Assembly: GCA_009667805.1 (NCBI GenBank)
Contig: CM019066.1
Span: 329,139,119-329,203,118, forward strand
DNA: 64,000 nt
Direction of reading: 5' to 3'
Source: Leptobrachium leishanense
Lineage: Eukaryota; Chordata; Amphibia; Anura; Megophryidae
Every line of letters begins with the position of its first letter. Position 1 is the stretch's first letter. Shown here piece after piece: positions 1 through 11,537 of the stretch. The position numbers and the translations under genes were made by a program. Below the pieces are notes generated by a model that searched no databases, had not been told where the DNA came from, and worked only from the letters and a program-made list of their open reading frames with translations.

Positions 1-1467
1 CGCCTGTTCTTCAAAAATCATATCGTCTGGACAATTCCTGCGTAGCCTAGTGAACTGTCCCTTTGGGATTCCTTTCAACCACATCATATTGTGACAACTT
101 GTCTTGTCTATATATGTGTTTGTGTCTACATCTTTAAAATAGGTTTTAGTTTCTAAGATTCCATCTTTCACAAAGATCTCCAAGTCAAGAAAGGAAATTC
201 TCTCTCTACTCCACTTTTTCTCAAGTTTTATACCCCATTCTTCATTATCTAAACTCATCAGGAAATCCAACAGTTCTACCTCTTCCCCCCTCCATATGAA
301 TAGTAAATCATCTATGTATCTCCTATAAAATGGGACTCTATCTTGCGCCCAGTCACGCGAACCATAGACAAAACTGGTTTCCCAGCCTGCCATATATAGG
401 TTCGCGTAACTGGGCGCAAACCGAGTGCCCATAGCTGTTCCCCTTGTTTGAACATAAAATTCTCCATCAAACTGAAAATAATTGTTGTTCAATATGAACT
501 CGATCCCATCCATTACAAAATCTATCTGTTCTTTTTCCAAACTTCTAGATGTGGTTAATTGTTCCTTAACCACTTCCATTCCTTTTCCATGGGGAATATT
601 ACTATACAACGAATTAACGTCGCATGTAACTAAAAAATACTCATCCTTCCACTGGACCTCTTTCAATCTTTGCAATATATCGATGGAATCCTTAGTATAG
701 GAAACTATATTTTTGACAATGGGCTGAAGAATCTGGTCAACATATTCTGACAGGTTGCTGGTGATCGAATTAATCCCTGAAACAATGGGTCGCCCTGGGG
801 GGTCAGTTGGATTTTTATGAATTTTGGGTAATATATAGAAAGAAGGGATCTTCGGGTATAAATTAAGGAGAAATTTATATTCCTTATCAGTTATAATAGA
901 TTTTTCTTTTCCTTCATCCAATAATGTCTTAAGTTTTATTTTAATCCCATTAGTTGGATCCCCTTTTATTACTTGGTATGTTATCCCATCTTTGAATATC
1001 TTATTGACTTCCAAGACATATTTTTCTTTAGATAAAATCACAACACCTCCCCCCTTATCCGCAGGCTTAATTACGATACTATCATCTTGTTCCAAAGCTC
1101 TCATAGCATCGTTCTCTTCTTTAGATAGATTATATTTAATTTTCTTATTGCCAAATTTCTCCAAATCTGTCATCACTAAGGTTTCAAAGACCTTCATCTC
1201 CTCTGAGATGTAATTACGTGGAAAAAACGTGGATTTGGGTTTCAAGGAGGTATGGATAAATTTACTATCCGTTATATGATTTTCTAAGGGAGTTTTCATA
1301 AAAAACTTTTTCAGACAAAGATTTCTCTTAAACTTCTGCAGATTAACAAAAACATTAAATTTGTCCATTCTATTGGTGGGGGCCAATTTTAGACCTTTCT
1401 GGAGTACTTTAATCTCGGGTTTAGTAAGTGTTTTACCACTTAGATTAAATATTCCTTCCAAATTCAT
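1..1467 (-). CDS. Penelope-like element reverse transcriptase, C-terminus beyond window edge
   Basis: An uninterrupted minus-strand frame runs from an ATG at 1467 to the left edge (489 codons, no stop), so the protein is partial. It is a retroelement reverse transcriptase copying element RNA at the target site. Motifs in order: KPADKGGG (about residue 133), LPKIHK followed by GRPIVSG (about 210-225), DVNSLYSNIP (about 281), GTAMGTRFAP (about 341) and the catalytic YIDD box (about 380). LPKIHK, the GTAMGT-type block and YIDD together are characteristic of Penelope-like elements rather than L1 or CR1. The GIY-YIG endonuclease expected in this family would lie beyond position 1. Upstream of the ATG this frame has stops; a Lys/Arg/Glu-rich stretch is open in the other two frames (1470-1700), so an N-terminal extension lost by frameshift is possible. 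The long intact frame suggests a fairly young copy. Confidence 0.88.
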   Translation of the reverse strand, partial: MNLEGIFNLSGKTLTKPEIKVLQKGLKLAPTNRMDKFNVFVNLQKFKRNLCLKKFFMKTPLENHITDSKFIHTSLKPKSTFFPRNYISEEMKVFETLVMTDLEKFGNKKIKYNLSKEENDAMRALEQDDSIVIKPADKGGGVVILSKEKYVLEVNKIFKDGITYQVIKGDPTNGIKIKLKTLLDEGKEKSIITDKEYKFLLNLYPKIPSFYILPKIHKNPTDPPGRPIVSGINSITSNLSEYVDQILQPIVKNIVSYTKDSIDILQRLKEVQWKDEYFLVTCDVNSLYSNIPHGKGMEVVKEQLTTSRSLEKEQIDFVMDGIEFILNNNYFQFDGEFYVQTRGTAMGTRFAPSYANLYMAGWETSFVYGSRDWAQDRVPFYRRYIDDLLFIWRGEEVELLDFLMSLDNEEWGIKLEKKWSRERISFLDLEIFVKDGILETKTYFKDVDTNTYIDKTSCHNMMWLKGIPKGQFTRLRRNCPDDMIFEEQA

Positions 1468-1625
1468 CGTCTTTCTCTTTTCTCTTTGTTGTACCTTTCT
1501 TCCTGCCTATTTCCTCGTCTGATCTTTCCCACCTTCTTTTTCTGTCGTTTTCCCTTAATCTTAAATTTCCATCCCTTAGATTCTGGTTTCTCTCCCTCTC
1601 CCTTGACTCCCCATCCCTCAGATTT

Positions 1626-4012
1626 TGATGCACTGACGGGTGCACTGATGCCTTGACCAGAATCATATCTTTTCAATATAGGACCACATGGTCCACCGCT
1701 GCACTCTTCCACAATACTACAGAGGGGTTTCTGTATGATGATACTTGCTGGCCTGGCAGTCTTGCACCAAAGGCAGAATATCTGGGTGCACTGACGCCTA
1801 TTACCAGATCAAAAACTTTTCAATATAGGACCACATGGTCCACCCCTGCACTCTTCCACAATACTACAGAGGGGTTACTGTATGATGATACTTGATGGCC
1901 TGGCATTAAAGGCACAATATCTGGGTGCACTGACGCCCATTATTACAAGATAAAAACTTTTCTATATAGGACCGCAAGGTTCACCCCTGCACTCTTCCAC
2001 AATACTACAGAGGGGTTACTGTATGATGATACTTGATGGCCTGGCATTAAAGGCAGAATATCTGGGTGCACTGACGCCCATTACCAGTTAAAAAACTTTT
2101 CAATATAGGACCACATGGTCCACCCCTGCATTCTTCCAAAATACCACAGAGGGGTTACTGTATGATGATACTTGCTGGCCTGGCACCAAAGGCACAATAT
2201 CTGGGTGCACTGATGCCTTGACCAGAATCATATCTTTTCAATATAGTACCACATGGTCCACCGCTGCACTCTTCCACAATACTACAGAGGGGTTTCTGTA
2301 TGATGATACTTGCTGGCCTGGCAGTCTTGCACCTAAGGCAGAATATCTGGGTGCACTGACGCCTATTACCAGATCAAAAACTTTTCAATATAGGACCACA
2401 TGGTCCACCCCTGCACTCTTCCACAATACTACAGAGGGGTTACTGTATGATGATACTTGATGGCCTGGCATTAAAGGCACAATATCTGGGTGCACTGACG
2501 CCCATTATTACCAGATAAAAACTTTTCAATATAGGACCGCAAGGTTCACCCCTGCACTCTTCCACAATACTACAGAGGGGTTACTGTATGATGATACTTG
2601 ATGGCCTGGTATTAAAGGCAGAATATCTGGGTGCACTGACGCCCATTACCAGATCAAAAACTTTTCAATATAGGACCACATGGTCCACCCCTGCACTCTT
2701 CCACCATACCACAGAGGGGTTACTGTATGATGATACTTGCTGCCCTGGCAGTCTTGCACCAAAGGCAGAATATCTGGGTGCACTGACGCCTTAACCAGAT
2801 GCATATCTTTTTAATATAGGACCGCAAGGTTCACCCCTGCACTCTTCCACAATAACACAGAGGGGTTACTGTATGATGATACTTGCTGGCCTGGCACCAA
2901 AGGCAGAATATCTGGGTGCACTGACGCCTTGACCAGAATCATATCTTTTCAATATAGGACCATATGGTCCACCCCTGCACTCTTCCACAATACTACAGAG
3001 GGGTTACTGTATGATGATATTTGCTGGCCTGGCAGTCTTGCACCAAAGGCAGAATATCTGGGTGCACTGACGCCTATTTCCAGATCAAAAACTTTTCAAT
3101 ATAGGACCACATGGTCCACCCCTGCATTCTTCCACAATACCACAGAGGGGTTACTGTATGATGATACTTGCTGGCCTGGCACCAAAGGCACAATATCTGG
3201 GTGCACTGACGCCTTGACCAGAATCATATCTTTTCAATATAGGACCACATGGTCCACCGCTGCACTCTTCCACAATACTACAGAGGGGTTACTGTATGAT
3301 GATACTTGCTGGCCTGGCAGTCTTGCACCAAAGGCAGAATATCTGGGTGCACTGACGCCCATTACCAGATCAAAACCTTTTCAATATAGGACCACATGGT
3401 CCACCCCTGCATTCTTCCACAATACTACAGAGGGGTTACTGTATGATGATACTTGCTGGCCTGGCATTAAAGGCAGAATATCTGGGTGCACTGACGCCCA
3501 TTACCAGATCAAAAACTTTTCAATATAGGACCACATGGTCCACCCCTGCACTCTTCCACCATACCACAGAGGGGTTACTGTATGATGATACTTGCTGCCC
3601 TTGCAGTCTTGCACCAAAGGCAGAATATCTGGGTGCACTGACGCCTTAACCAGATGCATATCTTTTTAATATAGGACCGCAAGGTTCTCCCCTGCACTCT
3701 TCCACAATAACACAGAGGGGTTACTGTATGATGATACTTGCTGCCCTGGCAGTCTTGCACCAAAGGCAGAATATCTGGGTGCACTGACGCCTATTCCCAG
3801 ATTCATATCTTTTTACTATAGGACCGCATGGTCCACCCTGCATTCTTCCACAATACCACAGAGGGGTTACTGTATGATGATACTTGCTGCCCTGGCAGTC
3901 TTGCACCAAAGGCAGAATATCTGGGTGCACTGCCACTGACGCTTGTATCAGATTCATATCCTCAGAGGGGTTACGGTGTGACGGCACTGTTGCCGACGCT
4001 AAAAGCCCAATT
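1626..4012 (-). repeat. Tandem array of 138-147 bp monomers, 16-17 copies, upstream of the Penelope-like ORF
   Basis: The block CTGGGTGCACTGACG recurs at 1782, 1921, 2062, 2201, 2347, 2486, 2627, 2774, 2912, 3058, 3197, 3343, 3482, 3629, 3775 and (altered) 3921. Spacings are 138-141 or 146-147 bp; the longer monomers carry an extra short GTCTTGCA-containing segment. Higher-order structure is visible: 1653-1895 and 2218-2460 are near-identical (565-bp shift), and 2588-2794 resembles 3443-3649 (855-bp shift), so blocks of four and six monomers were copied together. The array ends close to the Penelope-like coding start and lies 5' of it in element orientation. The strand given is that of the element. 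Short open frames through the array look like chance. Confidence 0.9.
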
Positions 4013-4243
4013 TTAAAGCACCTATTGTTACTTTCATCCAAAGCCTGCATAAGTTTCACAATAATTTAGCCAAAAAAATCACTAAACTTTTTCTGCACGT
4101 CCTAAAATGTCTTTTCATACAGGCTGCCGCCCCAAGCAGTTGTTTATGGATAGATTAAAGGAAAAGCATTTACCGTCATATGAAACGTCATTTTTTTTGT
4201 TTTTAAGTGTTTCTATACATCCTAGAAATCCGCCACTTCACGG
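4013..4243. other. No gene recognised
   Basis: AT-rich sequence between the monomer array and the next dispersed repeat. It may be the distal part of the Penelope-like 5' region, but nothing in it decides this. Confidence 0.4.
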
Positions 4244-4500
4244 GCAGGTTATGGGGACCTCCTAGTCACGATATTTGAAGGAATTTTTTTTCCTGTCCCC
4301 CAGGGCACTACCCGGACCCCCATACACCTTTTATGGCAAATATGTAGCATATATGCTCTCTTGGAGGGCACTCTAAAAAAACGAATTTTCAGCCCCATTG
4401 ACTTGCATGGGGTTCGAGTTCGAGTTCGGGTTCGGTCCCGAACAAATGGGAAGTTCGGGTTCGGGCTCGAACCGAACTCGGGTAGTGTTCGGCTCATCCC
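4244..4500 (-). repeat. Dispersed repeat with TTCG/CGAA-rich end
   Basis: The segment carries GTCCCCCAGGGCA, a CCATACACCTTTTATGGC block, CTTGGAGGGCACT, then many TTCG repeats and a terminal CATCCCTAG. The reverse complement of the same order (CTCCAAGAGGGCAC, GGCCATAAAAGGTGTATGGG, CTGGGGGACAGG) is found at 58520-58650, so it is a dispersed family. The CTAGGGATG tip resembles those of the 48506-53456 and 58.4/60.4 kb elements. It is probably non-autonomous and hAT-like; no TSD was established. Confidence 0.6.
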
Positions 4501-5229
4501 TAGTAGTCATGCCTGATGACGAACGTTTGCGCAACATTTGTTCTTTACTTTCACCATTTCAATTCATCGCTGATTTTGGTAGGCTTCTGTTATAGTATTA
4601 GACTATTCGTAAAAGAAAGATGGAAAAACAAAACACTGCATTGTCTGTGGAGTTCAGATTGGTGAAAATCCATGCTTGGTTTCACAGTGCGCAATATGGC
4701 TGCTCTGTGCGACGCGTTGCTCATAAAATGGGAGATTAAACATCTCAGAGGAAATTGCACTCAGAGTTTCCCCACATTCCAACAGACAGCTGCTAATCTT
4801 CAGCACCAACAGAGGCAACTAACCAAATATTTATTGCAGAGTTGGGACAGCCATCCATTATTGCAAGATCTACAGTACATTAGACATTACACTGGACTTT
4901 ATTAACACATTCTTTTTATGAGCTGTGCATTATACATGCTTTAACAATGAGTCAGAATATGTTCACTAAACACATTTCTGTAATAATAATGGTTACATGA
5001 ATGTATAGACAGACATATAGGTAGAAAGATAGATAACACTGTTTTTACTTTGTACCAATTTTAGTACGATTCCATAAAATCTGTAACAGAAATAGGATAA
5101 CATAAATGTGTGGTAAAGGAATAAGCTTTATGGATTGCGTCTGTTCATGGTTGTCATTGTTAGCCAGATTTGCAATGAAATTCATATGAGGCTTCACAGT
5201 GCTTCAGAATGCATACGCTGGGAAAACTA
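4501..5229. other. No gene recognised
   Basis: Mostly AT-rich, with short open frames and no recognisable protein motif. No clear repeat termini were found. Confidence 0.4.
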
Positions 5230-5932
5230 CAGGCCTTATTCCCTTTTTCACACTAAAATGGGGACGCTAACGGGGAAAATCTGCGCCTGCGTAATGTAGC
5301 ATCCCCATTTTAGCGTGAGATTAGGGCAGGCGTTACTTCAACACCTTGCCCCGAAACGATGCGCTACCATCGGTGATACTCGCAGTAGCGCTTCTCTGCC
5401 GCTGCTAGTATCAACTCCTGAAGTCCATAGGACCGCAAATCCTGCACGCTCGTGTGAGATCTCGCAGCGCCACGGAGTGATCACGGAGGTAGATTGGAAA
5501 CTATTTGTCCCCAGTCCGGTGGCCAGAAGTGGTGGATCGTGCCTCTGTTTTCACTGCGAGATGAGAGGTAAGTATACGATTTAATGTTTTTTTTAAATGA
5601 TTCTGCAAAAGTGGAATCAGTTAGCACCACCATCTAGATAATGCTAATGTTTCGGTCAACGCATTGGTGCGATAATGAGTGTTAGGACTTTGTAATACCT
5701 TACCTATCCTAATGCTATTTACTGGTTGCTCTTCCTGTGTTAAGTATAGGGTGCGCAAAGTAAAGTAAGCTTGTGCAGCCTAGTGCTATCCCCGAAGCGC
5801 TAATGAATTTTTACAGGGTTCAGCTTTGGGGATGTAATATGGGTGGCATGCGTTAAAGTCACTTATCCTGGCGTTGACGCTAACTCATCCGAACCCAACA
5901 GTCAGCATTAACTAGGGAATAGTGCCCTACAA
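5230..5932. repeat. Dispersed element family R1, copy 1
   Basis: Shares with 38448-39198, 53599-54222 and 62867-63207 an arrangement of a tip resembling GGGCCCTATT, a hairpin built from ..TAAAATGGGGACGCTAACG.. and its complement, a GC-rich middle with TCCATAGGACCGC, and a distal part with GTTAAGTATAGGG and GTAATATG leading to an inverted tip. This copy starts near TTATTCCCTTTTTC and ends near GGGAATAGTGCCCT. Terminal inversion and multiple copies suggest a non-autonomous DNA transposon. Ends are approximate. Confidence 0.55.
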
Positions 5933-7160
5933 ATTTTAAAAGATATGTGGAATAACGGATCATTCTATTAGAATTCGAATTAATATTACAAAACATCCAT
6001 TCCGAGGGATTTCGAGACATCAGGTCTGATTCCAACCAAAAGGCTAAGCTAATTTCTCGAGCCACTGGACAGAACATCTCCCGGTGTTAGCTTAAAATCT
6101 TCTGCAGCCTCATTGCAACTGATGTTGGATGTTGCAGTTGCACAATGTAAAATCACGTTTCCCATACTTTATATAGGAGCTGTTAATTTGCATTTCTCTA
6201 GAGGAGGATGCGTTATTCCAACCTATCTCATTTTCTACTAAACAATATGGTATTCAGAAATTTGTAAGACAACTATACTTACCTCAGACCACACGGTGCA
6301 GAGGATGACGCGTTTTGCCACTTCTCTTTCTCTGTAAGCAGAGGAAGATTGGGAACAAATAGTTTGCAGTGTTCTTCTGCAGCTCCTTTCGTGGCCCCTG
6401 CACAATTGAGCACTTACAGAGCTCGTGCAGGGACACGTTGGGCTCCATGGAGCCAATATCCATTGCTGCACAGCACACAGCACTACTGCCAGTATCTGCC
6501 TGCGGCTCACAATTATTACAAGCCCAGTTGCAAATATCGGATTGGGTCGGAATTGGACGGTGATAGGAAGACGGGAAGGTAATCCTGCTCACGTAGTTGT
6601 TCTCCCTTACAATCTTTCTGTTGCCATCTTGGTTGGAATAGGGCTCAATATTTATCTGTATTACGCCACACAGGTCTACCACCCGTCACTTTCTTTGACT
6701 TGTGTTGATATGGTATTCGATGTATAAATTAAAAGTCGTCCACGCACACACTAATCTTCTTGAAAGATCAAATTTGTGGCCCAGTAGAGTTGCTTTGTGT
6801 ATGTATTGAAGGCACCTGTGGTAATAAGCTATGCGAGGGTATGAGTTGTTTCATGTGCATGTCAGTGAGTGTGTCAATTTAGACACTTAAGTGATTATTT
6901 GAGAAACTCCAGTGTTTGCCAATATTTCGCAAACAACAAACAGTGGCATTTCACAAACAGGAATGTCCAAACAGCAGCAAGAGAAGCTTCACTGATAAAG
7001 CTTCTTCTGCCATTGTTTAAATTTGCCTCTTTGAAAAAAATTAAGTTTGTCGCCTTGCAACTATGTTGATTTTTTTTATTTACCATTGTTTGCAACTTTG
7101 GCAAACACTGGAGCTTCTTGAAAAACCTTTTTTAAAAATGAAAAGCAATCGTAAAATATA
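5933..7160. other. No gene recognised
   Basis: Several short overlapping open frames occur at 6238-6727 on both strands, but none has a recognisable domain, and overlap in several frames is typical of chance. No repeat termini were identified. Confidence 0.4.
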
Positions 7161-7362
7161 CAGGGTTATTCAGAGAGCGTGAAAAGCACGAGAATGACTG
7201 GAGAATGACTGGAGAATGAAAAATTCTAGGTCAAACTAGGCAGACCAGAAAAATTCTTCCTTTCATCTCACTTTCTAAATCGGCTATTTTGACCTAGAAT
7301 TTTTCATTCTCCAGTCATTCTCCAGTCATTCTCCTGCTTTTCACGCTCTCTGAATAACCCTG
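7161..7362. mobile_element. Palindromic MITE (CAGGGTTATTCAGAGAG tips), copy 1
   Basis: A 202-bp near-palindrome begins CAGGGTTATTCAGAGAG and ends with its complement. Each arm carries GAGAATGACTGGAGAATG, and the arms meet around CTAGGTCAAA. Copies with the same ends and arm sequence lie at 18367-18547 and 37184-37364. It has no coding capacity. Superfamily is undecided because the three copies show no consistent TSD. Confidence 0.85.
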
Positions 7363-7493
7363 ATAAAGTTTGTTCTCACTTAGAAATTAAAAGACACATT
7401 AGAATAAGACATTTTGACGAAGTTTGACAAATTTCACCTGACTGGCAACATCTTGGTATCAGCTAATCTGGTTGTCCCCAAGACTAAAAATAT

Positions 7494-8332
7494 CAGGGGG
7501 TTATTAAGAGAGCACCGAAATGTAACTGAAATTTTGGTGCTCTCTCATTCCCCACACTTACCCACACTTCAGGGAATCAAATTTCCCCACCCTGTGGTGA
7601 ATTCAGCATTCACCGCAGGGTCCCCAAAGTGCAGAGTATCTGTCCTGCATGCCGCCGCCAACCCGCTGCAGAACCACTGGAAACACGTCACCTGCCGCCG
7701 CCAGCCCACAGAAATCCGCAGCAAGCCCACCGAACTTCTGACGCAAACCCACTGGAGGGCCGCCGACAAACTGCCGGACAGGTAAAAAAAAAAAAAAAAC
7801 AACATGATTGAAAGTGTTAAAATTGAAACGCTGCTTGCAAAGAAACTACTGAATGAAAATGTCTGGAATTTACATATAAGCTCCTATGAATGATAATAAA
7901 AAGGTCTGTTACAGGAAAATACTAAAACTGAAAAATGCCTAAACGATCCTAACAAAATCTATAAATAAAGAGACTTTTTACTGCGGATTAAAATAATAAA
8001 CAATATATCAGATATTGAGTGAAAACAGGAATATTTTTAACATTGAAGTCTATGGGGTTCACCTGAATAAACCTGGCGAATGAAAACATCGAACAGCAGG
8101 GCACTTTGGCAAATTTTCTCTGCTGTTCGGTGTTCTCTGAATAGATTAACCATTGCTTCTCTATGGGGGATTTCACTGCCGTCGAACAGGCACCGTATTC
8201 ACTGGCAGTTCACCAAAATTTGGCAAACTGCCTGCTCTCTGAATAGCCGAATGGCCACGAAATGGCAGCGTATGGAGAAATTCCCTGTTCGGTGACATTT
8301 AGGGGCCAGATCGGCTCTCTGTGAATAACCCC
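7494..8332 (+). mobile_element. Dispersed element family R2, near full-length copy
   Basis: The left tip CAGGGGGTTATTAAGAGAG and right tip CTCTCTGTGAATAACCCC form an inverted pair similar to the palindromic MITE at 7161. Internal landmarks are CCACCCTGTGGTGAATTCA, a CCGCCG/CCCGC-rich block, a poly-A stretch near 7785, TTGCAAAGAAACTACTGAA, AACATTGAAGTCTATGGG and GCCTGCTCTCTGAATAGCC. The same order recurs at 54860-55575, 55826-57466 (interrupted), 63208-64000 and inverted at 57857-58262. It is non-coding. The short open frame at 7414-7785 is rich in Pro/His/Arg from the GC block and is not a gene. Confidence 0.7.
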
Positions 8333-9550
8333 TTTTTTATTCTTTATTTTTGGATGGAGTGGAATTTTTCTCTTGTTCCCAGGCTATGTATTTGTTTTAG
8401 CAAGCCCTGATCTTTTTAGTGTGTAATGCCTTTGTGATGTCATTTCAGTCAGTATTGCAACTCATTTTATACTGGAAATCATTATCCGGTAGACAAGTGT
8501 CCTCCAATAGCTAGCCAGCTCCAAATCTCAAGATTCACGTAGACATTCCAGAATGATAAATGTCTGGTTTTATTTTTGGATCCTGCGTTTTATCTAGAAA
8601 GAGTGTGATTTACCTTGAAACTTAAGCACAGCGCTCTTGTAACACATCGTAGAGATTTTAATCTTGATGTAAAACTTTACAGGATACAATGCTGCCATAG
8701 AGTTTCAATGATTTAAAACCATGCTGGGCTAAAGAATTCCACCTCATCCTTATCTAAAATATTGCAATACCAAAACAAGCACAGTGGTGCTGGACTATCT
8801 CTTCCTCAGAAACTATTAGAGAAGAGCCATAACATTTTTAAACAGTGATAGTATTATTTATTATATCAAAGCTATTTTATGTTTTATTTGGAGCTCTGGC
8901 GCCCCTTTTTTTTTTTTTTTTAAGTTTTCATAACATGACAGTAATTAGCCATCAAGATGTTCCATAGATGATACTGGGCCAAGCTTTGGAATCTGTTTCT
9001 CCTCAACGCATGAAGATGACATCACTCGGCAGCTGATTTTTAAAGAGCTGGAGGAATGAAATAATGAAATGTCTCAGATGGAGAAACTACAGTAAAAGAT
9101 CTATTGGTCTGAGGAATCCAACTGAAAAATGACAGCTGTATATTAAGTATATTCTTAATGGACTACACAGCAATAAACTTTAGGTCAAAGGCACTTTTAG
9201 GTCAATAATTTAGAGCTATAGCTAGATGGGAGGAGGCTTTGAACATAAAATGCTAATAAAGATTTCCTAACGTTAAGTTCAACAAAGTCATCAAACTGTT
9301 TTATTGTTAGTCTTGCAAAGCAGAGCATACACAGACAATAATTCAAAAGTTATGAAACATGTAAATAATACAAGATTTTTTTTATTCTTTTATTATATCC
9401 TGGTCTTGCAAACCTTTTATTGCGTCCAAATCCAAAAGCGAGGATATAGCTGAACATATGCTGAAATCTAATGCCTAAGGGAAGTAATCTGAATTTGAGA
9501 TTTTTTTTAATGAAAATTGTCCATGACTGAATTCATTAATTAGAAAAATT
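8333..9550. other. No gene recognised
   Basis: AT-rich sequence with homopolymer runs (for example T15 near 8905) and no open frame with a recognisable motif. Confidence 0.4.
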
Positions 9551-9683
9551 ACATATGTACCGGCTGGATGGAGTAAAGGTAACATCACTGCTCTATAACT
9601 AGGGAGACACAGGTTCAAACCCTGGCCAGAGCACCTCTCCAGTAAGTGTCCTTGGGCAAGACCCCTAATGGTACCTACTTGCC
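9551..9683 (+). mobile_element. tRNA-derived SINE, 5' part (split by the retrovirus)
   Basis: GGTTCAAACCC near 9613 matches an RNA polymerase III B-box, preceded by a tRNA-like TGGATGGAGTAAAGG head. Downstream comes CAGAGCACCTCTCCAGTAAGTGTCCTTGGGCAAG in the same arrangement as the SINE at 37916. The element stops at ACTTGCC, where the retroviral LTR begins, and resumes at 21951 with GCCTACCCAGG. The related SINE at 37.97 kb reads CTTGCCTACC across this point, which confirms the pre-insertion sequence. Confidence 0.8.
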
Positions 9684-10358
9684 TGTTACCGGAATCTGCT
9701 AGGTTCACTCGGGACGAGGCCGGACCGGACACGAGCAAGGATTGTCTGAACACGAGTCTCTTCAGGAAAGGAAAACTTTATTGTGACGTCACACAGAATG
9801 CTCACACAGGATTTAATCGCAAAGAGTGAGCCCCGAACTCACCCCGTCCGGGGGTCTTATACCCCGAATACATAATTAGGCATATCCCAATTATCCCACC
9901 TCCCTGTGACACTATCCCACCCCACGTGGGTTAGTACCTCCCTTGGTTGATTACAAAGACATTCCATACATTGGCTGTAAATTGGCAAACTTCATGTTAG
10001 TTTGACAGAAAGTGATTTGCTGCCACGCTCAATCCGGCCTGTGCCCACCTCCCTAGAGCCTGCTTATTTGTTGAAGATAAGACCTGGTCTGTTTTCTACA
10101 TTCTTCTTTGTCTCGCTGCAGGCCTCTGTGACCTTGGTGTATCCATTTGTCATCCTGTCCCTCCGTGCCAAGAGCGGCCCGGATCTTCCTCAATTTTAAT
10201 TGCTTCTCTGCTAATCTAACACATTCCTAAAATTCTATGTAAGCTTCATTCTAGTTTCAACTAAAATCTACCTAGTTATATTCAAGTGAACCAATATTCT
10301 GAACAAGATGGCCGCCTGGCTCATAGCGGCGACCATCTTTTGGCCTGGTTCTCTTTCA
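9684..10358 (-). repeat. Retroviral 3' LTR
   Basis: In element orientation it begins TGAAAGAGAACC and ends GGTAACA. TATAAG (about 9857) is followed about 75 nt later by AATAAA (about 9780), placing the U3/R boundary between them and making R short. The sequence aligns along its whole length with 21276-21950. Confidence 0.93.
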
Positions 10359-10368
10359 TTCCCCCCTT
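10359..10368 (-). promoter_or_regulatory. Polypurine tract
   Basis: AAGGGGGGAA immediately precedes the 3' LTR start (TGAAAG) in element orientation, where plus-strand DNA priming is expected. Confidence 0.85.
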
Positions 10369-10407
10369 GGCTCAAGCCTCAGGGTCTTCTCCTGAGACTT
10401 GTAGCCA

Positions 10408-11457
10408 TTACACCCCACTAATATTATTCTTAAGTTCCTCGTACTTTAGGGGACCTATTTTCGTTGGGAACATGTCTTGTGGGATAATCAGTGGTGTCTT
10501 TTGTGTCCGTGTGGGTGTCAGTGCTCTCTTGCATAGTGGCCATAGACATAGCCCTATGCGGTACATCAGTGTCCCTATGACCAAGATCACTACCAACATC
10601 AGAATCATGGATCCAATCTGTGAGATAAATCTCAGAATGGATCCGAACCAATCTCCGATTGCTCTGAACCCACGGAGTGGATTCCAGCCTTCAGCAGCGA
10701 TCCGTCTTGCTGTGTTCTGCAACTGTGCTACTTTCTCCTGGTGATCTTGGATTACCTGGTAGTAGTCAGGGACATCATGTGTGGTGTTTCTGATGAAAGT
10801 GCAACATTCATAATGCATTGTCATCTCACACAATCCATTCAGGGCCGCACTGATCTGTTCTAGTGCCATATCATGTATCATTTGTACCTTCCGTATCTCA
10901 CGTACCTCCAGATTCAGCAACTGAATGTCCATGCTAGTCTTATTCAGAATCTCATCCATCAGACTGGCATAACTGTTCATTCTTACCATCAACTCTCTTC
11001 CCCATCCAGTCCATGCTGGTTGCCATGCCCATATTCGATCCGCCTTTCAAAACAGCTCTCTCTTCTGTTTCTCAAACACCAGTGGGTACCTAGGGTGAAG
11101 TGCTGTGTCTGTATCCGTGTTATCTCCCCTTACTCTCTGTATTGGAATCAGTTTAGCCAAATAACACATTCCCATTATTGTTGGTGGCACCCATGTTTTA
11201 CACACCCTTTCACAACACACCTGGTATCCCCCTTTCAATATAAATGGTGACAGATGTAGTGTTCCTTTTGCTATTTCTATCATCAGTTGTCTCAGTCGTT
11301 TCATCATATCCAATGCACTCTGCCTTCCATTTGTCACATTCACAATCACCTCTTCCTGATCACTTGTGAGCTTTCTACATCTTATGTATAGAAAATTTGA
11401 CTGCTCCTTTGTGTTAAAGGTGTAAATGTATGATGTCCAATTGAACTTGAATAACAC
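10408..11457 (-). pseudogene. env: Retroviral env, surface C-terminus and transmembrane subunit
   Basis: One minus-strand frame runs from about 11457 to the stop at 10408, broken by a single in-frame TGA near 11047. Upstream of that stop lies a Lys/Arg cleavage-type site (KQKR), expected to separate surface and transmembrane subunits. Downstream come a hydrophobic/Trp-rich segment, a heptad-like helical region (about 10990-10860) and a cysteine cluster spaced C-X7-CC (class I retroviruses usually show C-X6-CC). A membrane anchor of about 25 residues is followed by a Cys/Leu-rich patch and a ~45-residue tail. It is the membrane-fusion subunit of an envelope glycoprotein. The internal stop and broken upstream region make this copy non-functional. 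Confidence 0.8.
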
Positions 11458-11537
11458 TCTCCACCCTCGTTATTTGATTCCCTATCTGGTCCTAGTTGAA
11501 AGCACCATTCTGGTGGGTATACTGGCCCTATTATGGG

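Noticed and set aside
2929..3528. 199-codon plus-strand frame through the monomer array, with smaller similar ones at 1653, 2218, 2588 and 3443
   Set aside because: Monomer lengths (138-147 bp) are mostly not multiples of three and the frame breaks often; the apparent repeat protein follows from stop-poor tandem DNA lying antisense to the Penelope-like element.
1626..4012. CRISPR-like repeat-spacer array
   Set aside because: Monomers are contiguous, with no unique spacers, in eukaryotic DNA.
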